Assembly: GCA_037178675.1 (NCBI GenBank) | Contig: JAYMGJ010000270.1 | Coordinates: 186,001 to 250,000, forward strand | DNA length: 64,000 nucleotides | From: Scleroderma bovista | Taxonomy: Eukaryota > Basidiomycota > Agaricomycetes > Boletales > Sclerodermataceae | Direction of reading: 5' to 3' | Shown here: positions 58,301 through 64,000 of the stretch, piece after piece | Numbering within the stretch: position 1 is the first letter of the stretch | Layout: every line of letters starts with the position of its first letter | The notes under the pieces: model-generated | The model's database searches: none | What the model was told of the DNA's origin: nothing | The model's input: the letters and a program-made list of their open reading frames with translations, nothing else | Translations under genes and position numbers: made by a program

Positions 58301-59294
58301 ATCGAGGAACTCAAAGAAATGGCGAAGGTATCTGACCCCCAATATGCATTGCCCAGTTCTGACCTGATCTTTGCAGCATATCTTGTCCATGTACATGAGA
58401 TACCGCCAGTTCATGGAGAAGAAGCCGGGTAATCCTGCTCCTACGCGATTGATATTTTTCCGGGGTTTGTCGACTCAAATTTACTTGAACCCTTTCTGAT
58501 ATCTCAACGACTTTTAGATGGCGTATCCGAAGGCCAATTCCAACAGGTCTTGGATTTTGGTACGTCACTCTTGAACGATCTTTACTACTTATTTCTGACA
58601 ATTCATTACAGAACTCGAGGCCTTACAAGGTACCTTGATTTGCTTTACCGCAGGTGCCCCGAGTAAATTTCTCTCCCACAGAGGCTTGTAAGGAACTGAA
58701 AATCAACCCGAAAATCACGATGATTGTTGTGGCCAAACGCCACCACGTCCGGTTTTTCACGCAGAACCCGCACGACGCAGATAGGAGTGGGAACTGTCCC
58801 GCAGGCACTGTGGTTGATAGCGTTGTAGCTCACCCGACGGAGTTCGACTGGTACTTGCTCAGCCACGGTGGTCTACTCGGGACCAGCCGGCCTGCACATT
58901 ATAATGTTCTTTACGACGAGAACAACTTCAAGTAGGCCTGCCACTACTTATTTGTGTCTATGACTTACCACATTCACTGCAGTGCGGACAATCTACAGGC
59001 GTTGTCTTTCGCCTTATGTCACGTATACGCGCGGTCCACTCGTTCTGTCTCCATCCCCGCGCCAGTTTACTGTGAGTTTTCTAATATACTTGTTGTTACC
59101 TATCTCATACTGTCCTAGATGCGGATATCGTTTGTAGTCGTGCCAAAAACCATTATGATCCGCAGGGTGGTCTCAACCTTTCCGATACTGCGACGCAAAC
59201 CGATACCTCGGCCGCTGACAGTGCACTGGAGGCCTACAAGAGGAACTTCAAGCCAATCCATCAAAGTATGGCCACTCTAATGTACTTCTCTTGA
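55309..59294 (+). CDS. Argonaute (RNA silencing effector)
   Basis: Core small-RNA-guided slicer of the RNAi pathway. The N-terminus is a Gly/Arg (RGG-like) tract coded by GGT repeats. ArgoN follows ([20 protein letters not shown]), then linker 1 ([20 protein letters not shown], with two residues differing), PAZ ([40 protein letters not shown]) and Mid ([40 protein letters not shown]). PIWI shows [18 protein letters not shown] (D1), [11 protein letters not shown] (Glu finger), [11 protein letters not shown] (D2) and [13 protein letters not shown], where the fourth catalytic position is Asp, giving DEDD as in other fungal Argonautes. The [10 protein letters not shown] and C-terminal MYFS motifs are present. 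About 17 introns all keep frame, so the gene appears functional. Length roughly 1,000 residues. Confidence 0.93.
55417..55458 (+). repeat. (GGT)14 microsatellite coding for poly-Gly in Argonaute
   Basis: Fourteen perfect GGT units within the first exon of Argonaute, with a further interrupted GGT/GGC tract at 55349-55377. It is in frame and codes for the Gly-rich N-tail. Length variation between strains is likely. Confidence 0.9.
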
Positions 59295-59479
59295 TTCTTT
59301 TTCCGCTACCAAATCGCACCGAAGTCCATACATTCTTGTCACGATTCCCGGCATTCCAATACTGTTACAATATTCTCGGTACTTGTGGTAAAGTAGTAAA
59401 AACAGTGAACGATGTTTACGTGTCAGTTGTAATTAGGAGAACTCGTTTCCGGGAGCAGCTAGTGTAGCATGTGTGCAAG

Positions 59480-59987
59480 CTACAAGTACACGCCATAGTC
59501 ACTTTCTCGTCGACTCTCTTCATTTGTCGGCCCAGTTGAAGTGGAATTCACATCCAAGTGCCCGGAGGTACTACTTTCCCTGACTGGGGCAGCTGGGGAT
59601 TTTTCTTGGTGTACAGGGGAAATGCCATGGTGTGTTAATGCAAGTTTGAGCATGAATATGCGCTCGTCCTGCGAGGCTCTGGATGTACTCAGGTTCCCTG
59701 GTGGATGCCAACGAGGAGTCGTAATACGTGCATTGTGGTCTCGTTCTCTTCGACGGCCTGACGGACATCTGGATCTTCCGTGTAATCCTTTAGTTCATCC
59801 TGGGTGCGCTTCAAATGCGCGATGGAGTTCTGTAGTCGGGCGATCTCTATCATTTCCAGTATTATCGCGATGGACATGATCGTGTAGTACCCATATGAAG
59901 GAGCTCACCGTCTGACGCGACCTCGGGATCGAATGCGACTGCTTGCTCAAGAGTAAACGGCTGCAGGTACTTTGGATGGTACTCCAT
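59480..59987 (-). CDS. TMA17/ADC17-like small coiled-coil protein
   Basis: The spliced protein reads MEYHPKYLQPFTLEQAVAFD, PEVASDEIARLQNSIAHLKR, TQDELKDYTEDPDVRQAVEE and then, after an intron of about 63 nt, DERIFMLKLALTHHGIS with a disordered Ser/Thr-rich tail. The pattern EIxRLxxSIxHLxRxQxELK followed by a second helix ending in HHGIS resembles Tma17, a stress-induced proteasome assembly chaperone. The family call rests on that pattern only. It shares a 91-bp divergent promoter with HIS4, so it may respond to amino-acid starvation; this is inference. Confidence 0.62.
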
Positions 59988-60078
59988 ATCTGAGTGTTGA
60001 CTCGGACGCTGGTGGTGTTTCCATTTCGTATAAATGACTCCTCGGACTTGACACTTCCGACTTAGTAAATCTTGAGCC
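59988..60078. promoter_or_regulatory. HIS4/TMA17-like bidirectional promoter with two TGACTC sites
   Basis: The 91 bp between the two ATGs hold TGACTC at 59998-60003 and again at 60035-60040. The second directly follows TATAAA at 60029-60034, 45 bp before the HIS4 ATG. TGACTC is the half-site of Gcn4/Cpc1 bZIP activators, which drive amino-acid biosynthesis genes, including HIS4, in yeast. Confidence 0.6.
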
Positions 60079-62763
60079 ATGTCTCCACCATTTCTCGCTC
60101 TACTCGACAGTGCAGCGGAGGACAGCGTCCTCCTCGCACTCTCTCGCGTCACACCCGTGATTGTCAAGCCTTCAGAGGTCGTTCCGGAGTCCGTGAATCA
60201 GTACGTACTCGTCGACGATGCTTCAACCGAGATCGATCACATCGTGGCTGCCCTCGACGCTGGGGCAGAAAAGGCGGTCGTTCCCCCGACCATTGCCAAA
60301 AAGCTGGTTGGGATTGTCCCGCCCAACCGCCTCCTTCTGTTGCTCGACGCCGCCAACGTTAGTGCAGTACCTGACTCGCTCCGTAATGCCGTATGCGGGG
60401 TGTTGCTCAAAGCACCTTCGACCGATGTCGACCTCATCCAATCCTTATCCACCTTCTTTTCTGGCTTGACCATATACGTATTATCCGCAGACGATCCGTC
60501 CACATCTACGATCACGAAACTTGCTGCCATCGGTGCTTCCCTAGTCATCCCTCTCCAGCGGCTCACCGTCGGCCCCACATCCCAGTCCCAGATCAACGTC
60601 GGGGATGCGTTCCTCGCACCCCTCACCTCAGACAGATCCGACGGGTTATTCCCTACCATCGTCTCTTCGCACGCTGAAGGTGGCAGAACCCTCGGACTTG
60701 TCTATTCTTCCCGCGAGTCCGTCAGGGAATCCATCCTGACTGGCAAGGGCGTGTACCAGTCACGCAAACACGGGATATGGCGCAAAGGTGAAACATCGGG
60801 TGCAACACAGGATGTTATCCAGATTCGCATGGACTGTGACCGTGACTCCCTCGAGTTCCGTGTCGTTCAACACGGCGTAGGGTTTTGTCACTTGAACCAA
60901 TCATCTTGTTTCGGAGACGTTGACGGGCTTTCTGCACTCGAGCGCACCCTCAAGGCTCGCCTTGCAGATGCCCCTGAAGGCTCCTACACCAGCCGATTAT
61001 TCAAGGATCCGGCATTGCTTCGAGCAAAAATCATGGAAGAGGCGGATGAACTCTGCCGGGCTGGCTCCAATGAAGAAGTCGCCTTTGAAGCTGCTGATCT
61101 GATTTACTTCGCGTTGTCGCGGTGCGTCGCTGCGGGCGTCAGTATCAGAGATATCGAGCAGTCATTGAATAAGAAGGCACGGAAAATCACAAGGAGAACG
61201 GGGAATGCAAAAACCCAGTGGGCGACGAGTGGATCTCGTCCTAGCAATCCGCCTACATCCACCTCTGCTATTCACCCAAATGACTCGATCCGCATGCAGA
61301 CATCGGATTTAGCTACTCTTACACCAGAAGAGCGGAAGCAGCTGCTCAAGCGTCCTGTCTTGAGCTCTGACGAGATGATCGCCAAGGTTAAACCAATTGT
61401 TAATGATGTACGGGCACGAGGAGACAATGCTTTACTTGAGCTCACCGCCAAATTCGACAAAGCACAACTAGACACGCCGGTCCTCCTTCCCCCGTTCTAC
61501 CCTCCATCTTCAGGGGTTCACAACTTAGATCCCGCTGTTAAAGATGCCATAGACATCGCGTACGCCAATGTGCGTAAGTTCCACGCTGCACAAGTTGATG
61601 GCAAGACGCTGGTCGTAGAAACGATGCCCGGCGTGACTTGCTCGCGCTTTGCGCGCCCGATCGCACGTGTGGGACTCTACGTTCCCGGAGGTACAGCAGT
61701 ATTACCATCAACGGCTCTCATGCTTGGCGTGCCAGCACAGGTTGCTGGGTGCGAACAGATTGTTATCGCGACACCCCCTCGCTCGGATGGCAGTATCTCC
61801 CCTGAGGTTCTATACGTGGCGCACCTGGTAGGCGCTCGTGCCATCCTCAGGGCTGGAGGCGCCCAGGCAATTGCCGCCCTTGCCTATGGTACACAAACAT
61901 GTCCCAAAGTCGACAAGATCTTTGGGCCCGGAAATCAATGGGTGACAGCGGCAAAGATGTTTGTGCAGAATGATACAGAGGCCTTAGTGTCGATTGATAT
62001 GCCAGCTGGACCATCCGAGGTGTTGGTACGTCAGAAATCTTCCCCGAACGCTATGCCCGCTCTGAACAGGTGTGGGCACCGCGTTCGTTGTTCTTGCTAT
62101 GAATAACGAACGCGGTCCCCCCCTTTTTGCTAGGTGATTGCAGATGAGGATTCCGAACCCGCTTTCGTCGCTGCGGACTTGCTCTCGCAAGCCGAACATG
62201 GTGCTGACTCACAGGTTGTCTTGGTTGGCGTGTCCCTCTCCGATGCCAAACTAGCTCAGATAGAGGCCGAGGTCGACAAGCAGGCCCATGCGCTGTCACG
62301 CATTGATATTGTGTGGCAAAGTGTTTCACGCAGTCTCATCGTCAAGACGCGAAGCCCAGAAGAGGCATTACAATTTTCCAACGAATATGCACCTGAGCAT
62401 TTGATCATATATCTTCGAAATGCACCAGCCCTGGTCAGCCATGTCAGAAACGCCGGAAGTGTCTTCGTGGGTCCTTATACACCCGTCAGGTGTGTTCTTT
62501 GGATGGTTGTTATCGTCTCTGTGCTAATAGTGTCTCTTGGTAGCTGTGGAGACTACGCGTCAGGAACGAACCATACTCTCCCTACAAATGGGTATGCAAG
62601 ACAGTTTAGCGGTGTCAACACCCAATCATTCCAAAAGCACATCACTTCCCAAGAAATCACCAAGGAGGGGCTCGAAAAACTGGGACCCGTCGTTGCTACA
62701 CTGGCGGACTGCGAAGGCCTCCAGGCTCATGCAACTTCCGTCCGGATACGGCTGGAGACATAA
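60079..62763 (+). CDS. HIS4: Trifunctional histidine biosynthesis protein (PRA-CH / PRA-PH / histidinol dehydrogenase)
   Basis: Catalyses steps 2, 3, 9 and 10 of histidine synthesis. Two introns (62026-62133 and 62490-62543) are removed to give about 840 residues. The cyclohydrolase part has [39 protein letters not shown] and CHLNQSSCF. The pyrophosphohydrolase part has [20 protein letters not shown] and [20 protein letters not shown]. The dehydrogenase part has [100 protein letters not shown] and GYARQFSGV. The N-terminal about 200 residues are the fungal-type extension. All three active sites look intact. Confidence 0.97.
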
Positions 62764-62976
62764 GTGCACAATAAATATGTCTATGTCTTGCTTGCATGCG
62801 ATGAATCCATTTGTTTGTGCCACCTGGTTCGAACATTGCATCAGTCTCAATGAATCAAGGGCCAGAAAAGTTTAGTGTCATCCAAAGCTCATAGGGTAAT
62901 GTCTATTGCGAGGACGTGTCTATGCCCGAACATAAGTAGTAAGAACGAAAAGATTGCGAAGCGCAAAGCATGGATA

Positions 62977-64000
62977 TTAGTTGGTCCTGTAAAGTGCACG
63001 CTTTGCAACCTTGACGATAAGAGGGGTGTCTGGGAATGCAAGTGCTTCAAGGTTTGTAGCATACTGGATTGGTCGTTAGCCTTTATCCAAAAGGGATATC
63101 GATTTAAAACGCACGGGTGTTGGCACGTCCGCACCAGTGACACGCTCGACAGGGGCATCGAGGTAGTCGAAAGCCTCGCTCTCAACTATTTGTGCGCAGA
63201 TTTCGCTACCCACGCCAAACATAGGGAAGCCACCCTCAACAATGACTAGCCTAAGTAAAGGATAAGCACGAAGATAGTATGGAAACGGGGTGAAGACAGG
63301 TCTCACCGGTTGGTCTTCTTGACTGACGACTTGATGGTACTAATGTCCAGAGGACGGATGGAGCGAAGGTTGATGACCTCAGCTTTGATACCCTCCTTGG
63401 CAAGAATGTCAGCAGCCTCCATACTGTGCGTGACCATTTTGCTATGTGCGACGATGGTAACGTCACCCCCCTCGCGCTCGACCTTTGCTTTTCCGATAGG
63501 GAGCAGGAAGTTATCCGACAAAGCCTCCGCCGACACGGGGAATGAGACACCGTACATCATTTCATTCTCCAGGAAAACAACGGGGTTGGGGTCCCGGATG
63601 GCTGACTGTATGTGAGGACGTATAAGATGGGGTAAAATTGTTGACATCGAAGACAAATACCTTGAGTAGACCTTTGCAATCTTCAGCATTCCACGGGCTG
63701 ACGACCTTCAAGCCAGGTATTTGACCATACCACGCTGCGTAGTCCTGGGAGTGTTGAGCAGCAACACCAGAAGCAGCGCCGTTGGGACCGCGGAAAACCA
63801 CGGGACAGGGGACATTGCCACCTGACATATAGTAGGTTTTTCCGGCGGAATTGACGATCTGGTCGATAGCTTGCATGGCAAAGTTGAAGGTCATGAACTC
63901 GCAGCTGTGTCTCAAGTAAATATAAGGAGCGCATAAGGCACGTATGGAACTTACACTGGTCGAAGACCTGCGAGTGCAGCACCCACCGCAAGACCAGCAA
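62977..64000 (-). CDS. PDB1: Pyruvate dehydrogenase E1 beta subunit, 5' part off window
   Basis: Beta subunit of the thiamine-diphosphate E1 component of the mitochondrial pyruvate dehydrogenase complex. Only the C-terminal three quarters lies in the window; the frame continues past base 64000. Motifs in order: [138 protein letters not shown], and after the last intron [20 protein letters not shown], ending YRTN. Introns near 63019-63068, 63250-63302, 63608-63665 and 63903-63955 keep the frame. It converges on HIS4 with 213 bp between stops. Confidence 0.96.

Noticed and set aside
60223..60659. ORFs antisense to HIS4
   Set aside because: Shadows of the strongly conserved HIS4 frame.

Overview
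The window is gene-dense, intron-rich nuclear DNA from a filamentous basidiomycete, most likely an Agaricomycete. The evidence is one-gene-per-2-kb packing on both strands, introns mostly 48-60 nt long with GT(A/G)NGT donors, and proteins of basidiomycete type (trifunctional HIS4, cobalamin-independent MET6, a DEDD Argonaute, a centromeric H3, a giant FMP27-type lipid-transfer protein). I see no transposon ORF, rRNA, CRISPR array or convincing tRNA. All gene models were spliced by eye, so internal boundaries carry more doubt than gene identity.

Layout, left to right: SUR1-type MIPC synthase (-, cut by the left edge), SWT1 (-), PCF11 (-), RPL9 (+), ICMT/STE14 (-), MEF2 (+), an unknown acidic protein (-), a 1.8-kb stretch without a supported gene, MET6 (-), FMP27 (-, about 9.2 kb), RPL6 (-), an SDT1-type nucleotidase (+), a PHAF1/UPF0183 protein (-), DPB2 (+), COX18 (+), AP-1 sigma (+), REX3 (-), LAG1 ceramide synthase (+), a Gfd2-like DEDDh nuclease (-), CENP-A (+), an unknown Ser/Arg-rich coiled-coil protein (-), RRN7 (-), ERJ5 (+), GLN1 (+), a conserved unknown protein (+), a membrane alpha/beta hydrolase (+), Argonaute (+), a TMA17-like protein (-), HIS4 (+) and PDB1 (-, cut by the right edge).

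The genes are mostly housekeeping and do not form a metabolic cluster. Several share very short divergent promoters (about 90-110 bp for ICMT/MEF2, PHAF1/DPB2, RRN7/ERJ5 and TMA17-like/HIS4). Several pairs end tail to tail with tiny gaps (23 bp between MEF2 and its neighbour). Functional themes recur without operon logic: RNA 3'-end processing, decay and silencing (PCF11, SWT1, REX3, the Gfd2-like nuclease, Argonaute); sphingolipid and lipid transport (SUR1, LAG1, FMP27); mitochondrial function (MEF2, COX18, PDB1); and amino-acid metabolism (MET6, GLN1, HIS4).

The most notable points are a CENP-A whose N-tail carries an internal copy of the H3 K9 neighbourhood and whose loop L1 is unusually long; two TGACTC (Gcn4/Cpc1-type) sites in the 91-bp HIS4 promoter; two GC-AG introns; an inverted-repeat patch upstream of the AP-1 sigma gene; and several conserved-looking proteins that I cannot assign. 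I did not find a convincing undescribed multi-gene system.
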